Assembly (NCBI GenBank): GCA_947427095.1
Contig: CANEGO010000006.1
Location: 1 to 63,062 of the forward strand
Direction of reading: 5' to 3'
DNA: 63,062 nt
DNA from: an uncultured Clostridium sp.
GTDB taxonomy: Bacteria > Bacillota_I > Bacilli_A > RF39 > UBA660
Shown: positions 7,864 through 16,068 of the stretch, piece after piece
Layout of the letters: each line of letters starts with the position of its first letter
How positions within the stretch are numbered: the stretch's first letter is position 1
Program-made: the position numbers and the translations under genes
The notes under the pieces: generated by a model
What the model saw: only the letters and a program-made list of their open reading frames with translations
Told to the model about the DNA's origin: nothing
Databases searched by the model: none

Positions 7864-8763
7864 ATGGTAAATATAAGTTTTGATTTTAATTTGTTTAATA
7901 ATTATTATTACTTTTATGAGCGTTTATTGGTTATTCTTTTCTCTCTTGTACCAACAATTTTTTTGATTTGTTTTGTTTTATATACTGATAGAAAAAGTAA
8001 GGAACCAACAAAAAACATTATCATATGTTTACTTTCGGGAATACTAACGATTGCGGTTGCAAGTTATCTTGAAAATCTTGTTATGCCTTTTTTTTCTAAC
8101 AGTGTTATTTTAACTTATGTTTGGGCATTTATTGAGGAGTTTTCTAAAATAGCAATTTTCTTTTTGTTTATTTTTGATAATAAACACTATGATGATATAT
8201 ATGATGGTGTTGTTTATATGATGCTTATTGCACTTTCGTTCGCGGGCTTAGAAAACATTATGTACGCATTTTCAGAAAGCACGATATCAAGCAGTATAAG
8301 TTTAGCGTTAATGAGGGATTTTACAACCGTACCACTTCATGTAATATGTGGCATAGTAATTGGTTTTTTCATTTCGCTAGGTAGTTTTTCCAAAGATAAA
8401 ACTAAAAAGTACATTAATTTTGGGTTAGCGGTATTAATACCATCTTTTATTCATGGTACATTTAACGTTTTGATGAATTTACTTGGTAATTTAAAGATTG
8501 ATTATGGGAATATCATTTTAGTTTTGATTTTTGAAATTTTACCATTACTTGTTATTATGGTTGTGTTATTTTACATTGCTGGTAAGTTTGCTAAAAAAGC
8601 GGTTAATCTTAATCAAACATTTATTATTGATGGAAAGTATGATGATAAGTATGGCTTTTTAATGACTAACCAGGAATATCTTGATAGTTCTTCTAGAGAA
8701 AAAAGAATCATATTGTACGAAAAAACTAGTTTGACAAAAAAAAACAAAAAGGATGATGAATAA
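7864..8763 (+). CDS. PrsW-family intramembrane metalloprotease
   Basis: This polytopic membrane protein (299 residues) carries the PrsW signatures. They are EExxK as 'EEFSK' (E91, E92, K95), then 'AGLENIMY', and later the histidine-bearing segments 'VPLHVICG' and 'PSFIHGTFN'. PrsW in Bacillus starts degradation of an anti-sigma factor. The substrate here is unknown and no anti-sigma gene is adjacent. The start at 7864 is chosen because GAAAGGGAAG precedes it; the in-frame ATG at 7840 has no site. Its stop codon overlaps the ATG of the yqeG-like gene by one base, so the two are translationally coupled. Confidence 0.78.
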   Translation: MVNISFDFNLFNNYYYFYERLLVILFSLVPTIFLICFVLYTDRKSKEPTKNIIICLLSGILTIAVASYLENLVMPFFSNSVILTYVWAFIEEFSKIAIFFLFIFDNKHYDDIYDGVVYMMLIALSFAGLENIMYAFSESTISSSISLALMRDFTTVPLHVICGIVIGFFISLGSFSKDKTKKYINFGLAVLIPSFIHGTFNVLMNLLGNLKIDYGNIILVLIFEILPLLVIMVVLFYIAGKFAKKAVNLNQTFIIDGKYDDKYGFLMTNQEYLDSSSREKRIILYEKTSLTKKNKKDDE

Positions 8764-9284
8764 TGATAAAAAGATTTTTGCCAGATATATATCAGGAAAA
8801 TATATTTACCATTAATTATGAAAAATTAAAAAAATCAGGGATTAAGTGTCTTTTGTTTGACCTTGATAATACTATTTCTCCAGCTAAAGAAGTGGTTCTT
8901 TATAGGGAAACAAAAAATTTATTTAAGAAACTAAAAAAAGATTTTAAGATAGTTTTGTTTTCTAATAATTTCAAAAAAAGAGTATCTAAGTTTGGCGATT
9001 ATTATTTGGTTGATATTGCTTGTGTTTCGTTAAAACCTCTTAGATATAAATATAAGTATATATTAAGAAAATATGGTTTTAAAAAATGCGAAGTCGCTGC
9101 TATTGGGGATCAGTTATTAACGGATATTCAGGGCGGAAATAAAATGGGTTTAACAACTATTTTGGTTAACCCCTTAAGTGATATAGACGAAACAGAAACT
9201 TGGCTTAACAGACAAATCGAAAAAAAGATATTTAAAACTTTCGAAGAAAAAAACTATCTTGTAAAAGGACGTTATTATGACTAA
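8763..9284 (+). CDS. yqeG: YqeG-family HAD-type phosphatase
   Basis: This 173-residue HAD superfamily protein has motif I 'FDLDNT' near residue 35 and a C-terminal motif 'GDQLLTDIQGG' with the metal-binding aspartates. Length and sequence match YqeG (HAD class IIIA). It overlaps yqeH by 8 bp, an arrangement conserved in Bacilli, where yqeG-yqeH head a ribosome-assembly cluster. The substrate is not known. Confidence 0.88.
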   Translation: MIKRFLPDIYQENIFTINYEKLKKSGIKCLLFDLDNTISPAKEVVLYRETKNLFKKLKKDFKIVLFSNNFKKRVSKFGDYYLVDIACVSLKPLRYKYKYILRKYGFKKCEVAAIGDQLLTDIQGGNKMGLTTILVNPLSDIDETETWLNRQIEKKIFKTFEEKNYLVKGRYYD

Positions 9285-10290
9285 AAAATGTACTGGCTGT
9301 GGGGCCTTGTTCCAAACGGAGGATCCTAACAAAGAAGGATATATAAAAAAAGAACTTAATGATGAATCATTAGTTTGCCAGAGGTGTTTTAGAATTAAGA
9401 ACTATGGTGATTACCAAGTAATAGATAAGGACTCTAATGATTATAAAAAAATGTTTGACGTAGTAAAACAAAAAAAGGATCTTGTTTTATTCCTGTGTGA
9501 TATTTTAAATTTAGATGATAGTATAAATGAGCTTAATTATTTTGAAGGACCTGTTATATTAGTTTTAACTAAAGTAGATTTATTACCGAAATCAGTGAAA
9601 ATTAATAAGCTAAACGATTATATAAGAAAAAATTATAAATTAAACGTTAATGACATAATTTTTATAAGTAGTAAAAAAAACTACAATATAGATTTTTTAT
9701 TAAATCGTATTAAAAAATGTCAAAAAAGTGAAAATGTCTATCTAGTGGGTAATACTAATGCTGGTAAAAGTACCTTAATAAATTCACTTATTAAATGCAC
9801 TTCTAATAAATCATTTAATTATGTAACTACAAGTGCGCTTCCTGCTACAACACTTGGTGTTATAGAGGTTAGATTGGATAATCATCTTAATTTAATTGAT
9901 ACTCCTGGCATTGTAAATACGGATAATTTTCTATATAACGAAAATCCTGTTGTGGTAAAAATGGTTTCGGCTAAAAGCGAAATAAAACCAAGAACTTATC
10001 AAATGAAACCAGGACAGTCTATTATTATTGGTTCTTATGCTAGAATAGATTATTTAAGTGATATGAAAAATAGTTTTACATTATATTTGTCTAACGAAAT
10101 AAAAGTAAAAAGGATAAATATTAATACTAATGATTATTTAAGAAACTTAAAATGCAATAGTTTTGATTTAGATGAAAAAAAAGACGTTGTTATAAGTGGA
10201 CTTTGTTTTTGTAAAATAACAAAGGAAGCTAAAATAAATGTTTACGTAAAGGAAAATGTTAAAATATATCAAAGAAACAATATTATATAA
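9277..10290 (+). CDS. yqeH: Ribosome biogenesis GTPase YqeH
   Basis: This 337-residue, circularly permuted GTPase is needed for 30S subunit assembly in Bacillus. The N-terminal zinc finger has 'CTGCG' and 'CQRCF'. The G4 motif 'TKVDLL' precedes the P-loop 'GNTNAGKSTLIN' (about residues 158-169), and G3 is 'DTPG'. That order (G4 before G1) is diagnostic. A C-terminal RNA-binding-like region follows. The gene overlaps yqeG and ends in a hairpin terminator at 10289-10316. Confidence 0.93.
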   Translation: MTKKCTGCGALFQTEDPNKEGYIKKELNDESLVCQRCFRIKNYGDYQVIDKDSNDYKKMFDVVKQKKDLVLFLCDILNLDDSINELNYFEGPVILVLTKVDLLPKSVKINKLNDYIRKNYKLNVNDIIFISSKKNYNIDFLLNRIKKCQKSENVYLVGNTNAGKSTLINSLIKCTSNKSFNYVTTSALPATTLGVIEVRLDNHLNLIDTPGIVNTDNFLYNENPVVVKMVSAKSEIKPRTYQMKPGQSIIIGSYARIDYLSDMKNSFTLYLSNEIKVKRININTNDYLRNLKCNSFDLDEKKDVVISGLCFCKITKEAKINVYVKENVKIYQRNNII

Positions 10291-10316
10291 TAAAGAATTA
10301 GTTCTTTATTTTTTCT
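10289..10316 (+). terminator. Rho-independent terminator
   Basis: AATAAAGAA pairs with TTCTTTATT across TTAG, followed by TTTTC. Confidence 0.75.
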
Positions 10317-10382
10317 TTTATATTGACAAAAAAAACTAAATATAATATTGTAGGAATACGAAAAAGAAAAGAAGTGTGTTAT

Positions 10383-11084
10383 ATGGGTATAAAAGAAGAT
10401 GATAAAATAAAAAATTGTAATGACTCAATGAGAAAAACTATAACGGTTACGATAACAAATAATTTAAGGTATAAAGAGTTTTTGGAGTGTCCTAACTTAG
10501 ATAAATTTAACCCTAGAAGCAACGTGCTTTTTGAAGATGGAACTCCTATGGGATATTGGTTTGGCATGAATTTACGTAAAATTAGTGAATCAAAAAATCC
10601 TTTTTGCATAGAGATAATTAAACAATATAATGAAAGAAATAAAAAAAATCAATTAAAAAACTCGTTTTATTTAAGAAAATATAAGTATATTTTTCTTATT
10701 ATGGATGGTATGGATAAATTTAGTTTTAATAGTAACTTAAGATTTCCGGATGGAACGTTTGTTAACGAGTGGTTTTTACAAAATAAAGATGATATATTAT
10801 CCTCAGATAATGAAATAGATATAATTATAAAAAAACAATATTTCGATCATTTGGGTTTTGAAAACTTAAAAGCTGAATTTTTACGTGGTGATGTTTCAAA
10901 GTTTTGTCCAGACGAATGTGTTCGTTTTTCTACCGGTGCAATAATGAATTTTTGGTGGGATTGTTTTAAGGATAAAATCCTATCTTCTACTGATATCAAA
11001 TCTTTAAAAATAAAAGAACAATATGAAAGTTATTTATCTATAGATGATAATAAATCAAAGGAGGTTTTGACAAAAAAGTTATAA
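10383..11084 (+). CDS. Hypothetical protein with three imperfect tandem repeats
   Basis: This 233-residue protein contains three repeats of about 60 residues (around 25-85, 92-150 and 158-215). Each has the pattern 'K-F-x-P/F-x4-[VLA]-x-F-x-[DT]-G-[TA]-x-[MV]-x2-W-[FW]' and then 'K-x-I-L-[SE]-S'. The layout recalls small DNA-binding repeats of the helicase-associated type, but I cannot confirm that. The ATG at 10383 is the first with a plausible upstream purine stretch (AAAAGAAAAGAAG); TTGACA at 10323-10328 may be its -35. It stands alone between terminators. Confidence 0.55.
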   Translation: MGIKEDDKIKNCNDSMRKTITVTITNNLRYKEFLECPNLDKFNPRSNVLFEDGTPMGYWFGMNLRKISESKNPFCIEIIKQYNERNKKNQLKNSFYLRKYKYIFLIMDGMDKFSFNSNLRFPDGTFVNEWFLQNKDDILSSDNEIDIIIKKQYFDHLGFENLKAEFLRGDVSKFCPDECVRFSTGAIMNFWWDCFKDKILSSTDIKSLKIKEQYESYLSIDDNKSKEVLTKKL

Positions 11085-11097
11085 ACCTCTTTTTTTC
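11056..11097 (+). terminator. Rho-independent terminator
   Basis: AGGAGGTTT near 11059 pairs with AAACCTCTTT near 11083, followed by T's. It overlaps the gene's last codons. Confidence 0.65.
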
Positions 11098-11145
11098 GAC
11101 AACAATTTTAAATATATTATCCTAATATGTAATTGGGTGATTAAT

Positions 11146-11604
11146 ATGAAAAAAACTTTTCTTTGGGTTTTTGTTGCGCTTGTATCAGGAGCACTTTTGG
11201 GTAAAATAACATTTGATAAGTATCAAAATTTGGAAGTTCAAAACGTTATTAACTTAAATGATAAAATCTATATGTTAAAGTATGGTACGTATGCTAATAT
11301 AGATGAGATGCACGATGATGTAACTAAGGTTGATAGGTATATATACATTGAAGAAAACAATCGTGTAACGGCTTATGTTGCGGCTTCAACAACAAAGAAA
11401 AACGCTAACAAAATAAAAGATATATATAATGCTAAGAACATTAATTTAACCATTGAAAAAGTAACGATAAACAATGATGAATTCATTCAAAATCTTAATG
11501 AGTACGAGAAACTATTAGATGCTACTGTTGATGAAAAATCGCTTTTAATAATTCAAAATCAAATCTTATCATGCTATGAGACGGTGGTCGTAAATAATGA
11601 GTGA
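11146..11604 (+). CDS. SPOR-like membrane protein, possible SpoIIB counterpart
   Basis: This 152-residue protein has an N-terminal membrane segment (residues 4-22). Its C-terminal region has the feel of a SPOR peptidoglycan-binding domain: 'YMLKYGTYANIDEM', then 'YVAAS' and a helix 'AN-KIKDIYN'. In Bacillus, spoIIB lies just upstream of maf-radC-mreBCD; here the gene immediately precedes radC and mreC, so position supports a SpoIIB-like role in septal wall remodelling during engulfment. The start ATG follows GGGTGAT; an in-frame GTG at 11137 is inside that site. The assignment is inference from weak similarity plus position. Confidence 0.5.
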   Translation: MKKTFLWVFVALVSGALLGKITFDKYQNLEVQNVINLNDKIYMLKYGTYANIDEMHDDVTKVDRYIYIEENNRVTAYVAASTTKKNANKIKDIYNAKNINLTIEKVTINNDEFIQNLNEYEKLLDATVDEKSLLIIQNQILSCYETVVVNNE

Positions 11605-12292
11605 CGTATTAATAAGGGAGATTCCGGTAAGTGAAAGACCAAGGGAAAGATTGGTTAAGTATGGCGCTAAAAGTTTATCTACCGAAGATTTAATTGCAAT
11701 CATAATGAAAACAGGGACTAAGGATTATTCATCAAAATATTTAGCACAGCAAGTGTTAAAGTTAGTAAAAAATGTATCAGATTTAAAAAACGTAACATTA
11801 AGTAGTTTGATAAAAATTAATGGGATAGGAGTCGTTAAAGCGATTGAATTCATGGCAGCTTTAGAATTGGGCCGTAGAGTTTATGACGAAGTTCCGTTAG
11901 AAAATAGTTTAAGATTTAACAGTGCTGGTAAAATATATAAGCATTTTAGATCAGAAATGATGGGGCTTAATCAAGAGTATTTTTTTTGTTTGTATTTAGA
12001 TCAAAGTAAACGATTAATTGATAAAAAACTTTTATTTAAAGGAACTTTGAATAAAAGTCTTGTTCATCCAAGAGAAATATTTAAATGGGCCTATTTATCT
12101 TCCGCGGCTTATATTATATGTGTTCATAACCATCCATCAGGAAGCGTTATTCCATCGAGTGATGATATAAATGTTACTAATGCATTAGTTGAAATAGGTA
12201 AACTACAAGGAATTTTTGTTATTGATCACGTAATAGTAGGTAGTGATAATTATTATAGTTTTTATGAAAATAACATGTTAGAAAGGCATTAA
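11597..12292 (+). CDS. radC: RadC family protein (JAB/MPN-type)
   Basis: This 231-residue protein equals the length of Bacillus RadC. The N-terminal helix-hairpin-helix region includes 'INGIGVVKAIEFMAA'. The C-terminal JAMM/MPN domain has the metal-site motif 'HNHPSG' followed by S and D ('SSDD'). The gene overlaps its upstream neighbour by 8 bp and is followed by mreC after 2 bp. Despite the name, its role in DNA repair is uncertain. Confidence 0.93.
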   Translation: MSDVLIREIPVSERPRERLVKYGAKSLSTEDLIAIIMKTGTKDYSSKYLAQQVLKLVKNVSDLKNVTLSSLIKINGIGVVKAIEFMAALELGRRVYDEVPLENSLRFNSAGKIYKHFRSEMMGLNQEYFFCLYLDQSKRLIDKKLLFKGTLNKSLVHPREIFKWAYLSSAAYIICVHNHPSGSVIPSSDDINVTNALVEIGKLQGIFVIDHVIVGSDNYYSFYENNMLERH

Positions 12293-12294
12293 AG

Positions 12295-13077
12295 ATGAGA
12301 AAAAAAATGAATTTTAATAATAAAAAGTCAAAAAAGAAAGCCGTTTTATTTACGGTTATATTGATGTTTTTATTTTTTATATGTAGTTTTCTTGTTTTAG
12401 TAAATAGGAATTATTTTTTAATTGAAAAAGGGTTTAAAAATATATCTAGTATGATTAACTCATATTTTGTATCTAATAGTTACTCGGTTAATGAATTTAG
12501 TACTAATGTTTTATCGTCTAAGTTAGCTTATTTAGAAAAAGAAAATGAGGAATTAAGAAAAAGTTTAGACCTAGATAAAAGAGAAAATGAATATGTGGTA
12601 GCTGAAGTTATTAATCATACCATGAAAAATTGGTTTGATAAGATAGAAATATCTAAGGGCTATGATTCTGGTATTAACAAGGATTTTGCTGTTATATCTA
12701 ACGAAGGGTTAATTGGATTTGTAAGTAAGGTTTCTAAAAAAGTGTGTGAGGTAGATTTAATTACCGGTGTATCAGAAGATAACATGTTATCCGTTATCAT
12801 CGAGGCAAAAGATGGCAATATATCTGGAGTTCTTAATGGCTATGATAATAAAACTGGTTTATTTAAAGTAACAGGCGTAATGAGTAAAAATAACGTTTTA
12901 GCAGGGGATAGGGTGGTTTTATCTGGTTACGATAAACCGTCATATAAGGGCATATACTTAGGTCAGGTAGTAAAAGAAGAAATAAGTAATTATGGTCTTA
13001 GTAAAACGATATGGGTTGAATCAAGTGTTAATTTTGATGATTTAATACTTGCTGTAGTAGTAAAGGAGCAAAAATGA
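12295..13077 (+). CDS. mreC: Rod shape-determining protein MreC
   Basis: This 260-residue bitopic membrane protein has a basic N-terminus, a membrane segment (about residues 16-36) and a coiled coil around 'LEKENEELRKSLDL'. A beta-rich periplasm-side domain follows with the family motif 'VSKKVCEVDLITG'. It organises the elongasome for cell-wall synthesis together with MreD. mreB is not next to it, unlike in Bacillus. It overlaps mreD by 4 bp. Confidence 0.92.
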   Translation: MRKKMNFNNKKSKKKAVLFTVILMFLFFICSFLVLVNRNYFLIEKGFKNISSMINSYFVSNSYSVNEFSTNVLSSKLAYLEKENEELRKSLDLDKRENEYVVAEVINHTMKNWFDKIEISKGYDSGINKDFAVISNEGLIGFVSKVSKKVCEVDLITGVSEDNMLSVIIEAKDGNISGVLNGYDNKTGLFKVTGVMSKNNVLAGDRVVLSGYDKPSYKGIYLGQVVKEEISNYGLSKTIWVESSVNFDDLILAVVVKEQK

Positions 13078-13559
13078 TAATTACGATTATTTTATTATTA
13101 ATTTCTATTTTATTAGAAGGTATTATTCCAAACCTTTTAAGATGCATAACTCCTTTTTTTGTTATTTCAGTGATTTTATTAGGTGGTATTAATAATAATG
13201 ATAGTAAAACATTTTATCTAACTTGTTTTATTTTCGGAGTTATATATGACCTTTTATATACTAATACTATTTTTTTACATGGTTTTATTTATCTATTTTT
13301 TGCTTGGCTATCATCTGTCATATTACCTAAAAAAAGTAATTTTCTAAAAGTATTTGGATATTATTTATTGTTTATGGTAACCTATGTTTTATTGTTAATT
13401 TTGTTTACTTTCTTATACAAATCTTATAGTGTAATTAACATAATTCACATATTATATGATGGCTTGTTTATTAATACCATTTTCTTTTTATTTGTTTATT
13501 TAACGTACTTTGTCATTAATTGTATATTTAAGAATAGATTAAAAAAACACTCATATTAA
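13074..13559 (+). CDS. mreD: Rod shape-determining protein MreD
   Basis: This 161-residue, very hydrophobic protein has about five predicted membrane segments and the usual MreD size. Evidence is mainly position (ATG overlapping the mreC stop) and topology, with the family-like 'GVIYDLLYTNTIFLHGF' segment. It probably forms the MreCD complex for lateral wall growth. Confidence 0.85.
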   Translation: MIITIILLLISILLEGIIPNLLRCITPFFVISVILLGGINNNDSKTFYLTCFIFGVIYDLLYTNTIFLHGFIYLFFAWLSSVILPKKSNFLKVFGYYLLFMVTYVLLLILFTFLYKSYSVINIIHILYDGLFINTIFFLFVYLTYFVINCIFKNRLKKHSY

Positions 13560-13579
13560 TGAATTAGGGTGATTAAATT

Positions 13580-14185
13580 ATGATAACTCCAGATTCATTT
13601 AGTAAGTTAAATAGCGTAAAAAAAGATGAACAAAACGTTCATTATTTACGTAAGTTTATTTTTTGGACTATTGTTAAAATCTTAATCGTAATAATCCTTT
13701 TTTTAGCATCGCTTATATACATAAAAAGAAGTGATAAAAATAAGGAAGCGTACGAAAGAATAGTATATAATAATTCTCTTTCCTTTGCTAAGGTTTATAA
13801 TGTTTATAAGGAGTATTTGGGAGATGTTATTCCCTTTAAAAACACCTTAAATGACAATACTAAACTTGTAAGTGATGAAAAAATAACCTATGAAAAGATA
13901 ATAAAAGAAAATAGTGGATACATGTTATCAGTTTCAAATAGTTATCTTGCTCCAGCGATTAAAAGTGGAATAGTTATTAAAGTAGATGAAAAATCATCTT
14001 ATAAAACCATGATAACTATTCAAGATAAAAGTGGACTTAATATTACCTATGGGTGTTTAGATAATATTAATGTGAAACTATATGATTATGTATCAAAAGG
14101 AGAAATTTTAGGTACTGCAGATAAAAAATTATATTTAATTTTTGAAAAGGACGATAAGTATTTATCCTATGAGGAGTATTTATAA
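13580..14185 (+). CDS. spoIVFA: SpoIVFA-like regulator with degenerate LytM domain
   Basis: This 201-residue bitopic protein has a membrane segment at about residues 28-46. The C-terminal region (about 120-195) resembles a degenerate M23/LytM domain lacking zinc ligands ('GIVIKVDE', 'NITYGCLDNINVKLYDYV'). In Bacillus, SpoIVFA tethers and inhibits the SpoIVFB protease until a forespore signal arrives. Identity is supported by the conserved order spoIVFA-spoIVFB-rplU-prp-rpmA. The start follows AGGGTGAT. Similarity is moderate, so position carries much of the call. Confidence 0.8.
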   Translation: MITPDSFSKLNSVKKDEQNVHYLRKFIFWTIVKILIVIILFLASLIYIKRSDKNKEAYERIVYNNSLSFAKVYNVYKEYLGDVIPFKNTLNDNTKLVSDEKITYEKIIKENSGYMLSVSNSYLAPAIKSGIVIKVDEKSSYKTMITIQDKSGLNITYGCLDNINVKLYDYVSKGEILGTADKKLYLIFEKDDKYLSYEEYL

Positions 14186-14945
14186 AAAAATAGATGTAAA
14201 ACCGGAGTTATTAATTTTGTTCTTCCTAGCTTTTATATCGGGTTTATTTAGGGATGTTTTAATCTTTTTCCTAATTATTTTTGTTCATGAAATGGGACAC
14301 GTCATAAGTTCTTTATTATATGATTGGAAAATTAAAAAAATTAGTTTTAGTATTTGCGGTGGTTTTATTACCTATGAAGAAAAAATTGATGAACCATTTA
14401 AAGAAGAATTTTTAATTGCTATATCTGGTTTTTTATTTCAAACTCTTTTTTATTTAATAGCCTTTTTTCTATATAAAAAAGGCCTGTTAGATTCCGGATT
14501 AATGGTTTTAATACAAAAGTATCATTATTCTATTTTTATATTTAATTTGCTTCCTATAATACCACTTGATGGTTCAAAGATTATAAACATTTTATTAAAC
14601 GAGGTGTTTTCTTTTAAAAAATCACTTAAAATAACTTTTATAGTATCTTTTATAACAATTATTTTAATAGTTTCCTATATGCTTTTTTTGCCTGTTAAAG
14701 TGGAGTTTTGTTATATTATGATTTTTTTGTTTCTGATTAAAAAAGTCGTTTCATTTTATAAGGATATTCCTCATTTATTTAATCGTTTTTTATTTGAGAG
14801 GTATGCATATCCTAATAAATATAAAAAAATTAGTATTATAAATGGGTACCATATAGATAGGTTAAAAAGACAAAAAAGTCATATCTTTATAATCGATAAG
14901 AAACGTTATAAAGAAAGGGAAATATTGTCAAAAATATTTGACTAA
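14169..14945 (+). CDS. spoIVFB: Stage IV sporulation intramembrane metalloprotease SpoIVFB
   Basis: This M50-family site-2 protease has the zinc motif HExxH as 'HEMGH' within the second membrane segment. The downstream ligand motif 'LLPIIPLDGSKI' matches NxxPxxxLDG. About six membrane segments are followed by a cytosolic basic tail (a CBS-like domain is not obvious). Its known job is cutting pro-sigma-K; the substrate, with intact pro-sequence, is encoded at 2715-3410. ATG 14169 is the first ATG giving the usual N-terminus; a TTG at 14142 lies further upstream without a binding site. It overlaps spoIVFA, indicating coupling. Confidence 0.9.
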   Translation: MRSIYKKIDVKPELLILFFLAFISGLFRDVLIFFLIIFVHEMGHVISSLLYDWKIKKISFSICGGFITYEEKIDEPFKEEFLIAISGFLFQTLFYLIAFFLYKKGLLDSGLMVLIQKYHYSIFIFNLLPIIPLDGSKIINILLNEVFSFKKSLKITFIVSFITIILIVSYMLFLPVKVEFCYIMIFLFLIKKVVSFYKDIPHLFNRFLFERYAYPNKYKKISIINGYHIDRLKRQKSHIFIIDKKRYKEREILSKIFD

Positions 14946-14966
14946 TTAACGTATGTATGATAAAAT
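14938..14966 (+). promoter_or_regulatory. Promoter of the rplU-prp-rpmA operon
   Basis: -35 TTGACT (14938-14943), 17 bp spacer, extended -10 TGaTAAAAT (hexamer 14961-14966). The -35 overlaps the end of spoIVFB. Confidence 0.72.
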
Positions 14967-14972
14967 TAATTC

Positions 14973-15066
14973 GTTTGAATGAACTTCTTGTTCTTCAACC
15001 ACACAGAAAAGGTTTAAAGTAAACAATATATGTACCTTAATGGTGAGTCTAAGTTTAAAAGAAGGA
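14973..15066 (+). ncRNA. Probable ribosomal protein L21 leader
   Basis: About 90 nt of untranslated, structured sequence lies between the rplU promoter and the L21 start. It includes short pairing segments such as GAACTTCTTGTTC and a final purine-rich AAGAAGGAGGA binding site. Firmicutes carry a known autoregulatory L21 leader at this position. I infer it by position and did not fold it against the family model. Confidence 0.5.
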
Positions 15067-15076
15067 GGAATAAAAG

Positions 15077-15376
15077 ATGAAAGCAGTTATCGAAACTGGT
15101 GGTAAACAATACCGTGTTGAAGAAGGTTCCGTTATTTATGTTGAAAAGTTAGACGTAGAAGCTGGAAAAACATATACTTTTGATAAAGTAATTATGGCTG
15201 ATAGTAAAGTTGGAACCCCTTACATAAAAGGTGCTACGGTTGAAGCAAAAGTAGAAAAACATGGTAAAAATAAAAAAATAGTTATTTTTAAATATTTGCA
15301 AAAGAAAAGCTCTCATAAAAAGCAAGGGCACCGTCAACCATATACTAAACTTACAATAACTAAAATTAATGCATAG
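15077..15376 (+). CDS. rplU: 50S ribosomal protein L21
   Basis: This 99-residue protein matches L21: the start '[18 protein letters not shown]' and the C-terminal '[17 protein letters not shown]' are diagnostic. It binds 23S rRNA domain II region. A strong AGGAGG site precedes it. First gene of rplU-prp-rpmA. Confidence 0.98.
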   Translation: MKAVIETGGKQYRVEEGSVIYVEKLDVEAGKTYTFDKVIMADSKVGTPYIKGATVEAKVEKHGKNKKIVIFKYLQKKSSHKKQGHRQPYTKLTITKINA

Positions 15377-15394
15377 TTTTAGTTGGTGATTAGC

Positions 15395-15697
15395 ATGATA
15401 AAAGTAAAGGTAGATTATAACAATAATTATATTAAAGAAATAAAAATAACCGGTCATGCTGGTTATGATGAATATGGAAAAGACATAGTTTGTGCTTCTG
15501 TATCTTCCATTGTAATAACTAGTGTAAATCTTATCTTAAAGATGGATGAAAATGCTATTTATGTTAAACAAAGAGAAGGGCTAATAGAACTAAAAGTATT
15601 AAAAGAAGAACAAACAATAAATATGGTTCTTGAGAATATGTATTCCATGTTAAAAGAACTTACTAAAGATTATAAAAAAAACGTTAAAATTATATAG
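15395..15697 (+). CDS. prp: Ribosomal-processing cysteine protease Prp
   Basis: This 100-residue protein (YsxB family) has catalytic His in 'GHAGYDEYG' and Cys in 'DIVCASVSS'. Prp removes the N-terminal extension of L27, and the adjacent rpmA does encode such an extension. ATG 15395 is chosen over the upstream TTG/GTG because TTGGTGATT acts as its binding site. It lies between rplU and rpmA, as in most Firmicutes. Confidence 0.93.
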   Translation: MIKVKVDYNNNYIKEIKITGHAGYDEYGKDIVCASVSSIVITSVNLILKMDENAIYVKQREGLIELKVLKEEQTINMVLENMYSMLKELTKDYKKNVKII

Positions 15698-15711
15698 AGG
15701 AGGTGCTTTTA

Positions 15712-15993
15712 ATGCTTAAGTTAAACATACAATTATTTGCACACGTTAAAGCGCAAGGTTCAACCCATAACGGTCGTGATAGTGAAGGTAGAAGGTTAGG
15801 TGCTAAAGCTGCTGATGGAGAATTAATTAGTGCTGGATCAATTATTTATCGTCAAAGAGGAACTAAAATTTATCCTGGAGTAAACGTTGGAATGGGAAAA
15901 GATCATACGTTATTTGCTAAAATTACCGGATATGTTAAGTATGAACGTATGGGTAGAGATAAAAAACAAGTTAGTGTATATGAAACTAAATAA
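15712..15993 (+). CDS. rpmA: 50S ribosomal protein L27 (with Prp-cleaved N-terminal extension)
   Basis: This 93-residue L27 contains the core '[16 protein letters not shown]' and '[10 protein letters not shown]'. It begins '[11 protein letters not shown]', which matches the Firmicute extension (LNLQFFA in Staphylococcus) that Prp removes after the aromatic/hydrophobic pair, exposing the residues that reach the peptidyl transferase centre. AGGAGGTG sits at a good distance from ATG 15712. Confidence 0.97.
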   Translation: MLKLNIQLFAHVKAQGSTHNGRDSEGRRLGAKAADGELISAGSIIYRQRGTKIYPGVNVGMGKDHTLFAKITGYVKYERMGRDKKQVSVYETK

Positions 15994-15995
15994 TA

Positions 15996-16018
15996 TCATC
16001 TAAAGATGATATTTTTGT
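15996..16018 (+). terminator. Rho-independent terminator
   Basis: ATCATCT and AGATGAT form a stem across AA, followed by ATTTTTG, ending the L21/L27 operon. Confidence 0.8.
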
Positions 16019-16068
16019 TTATAATTTTTTAATCAAATTCGGTTGATGTACAAGGAAGAGGTATTATA

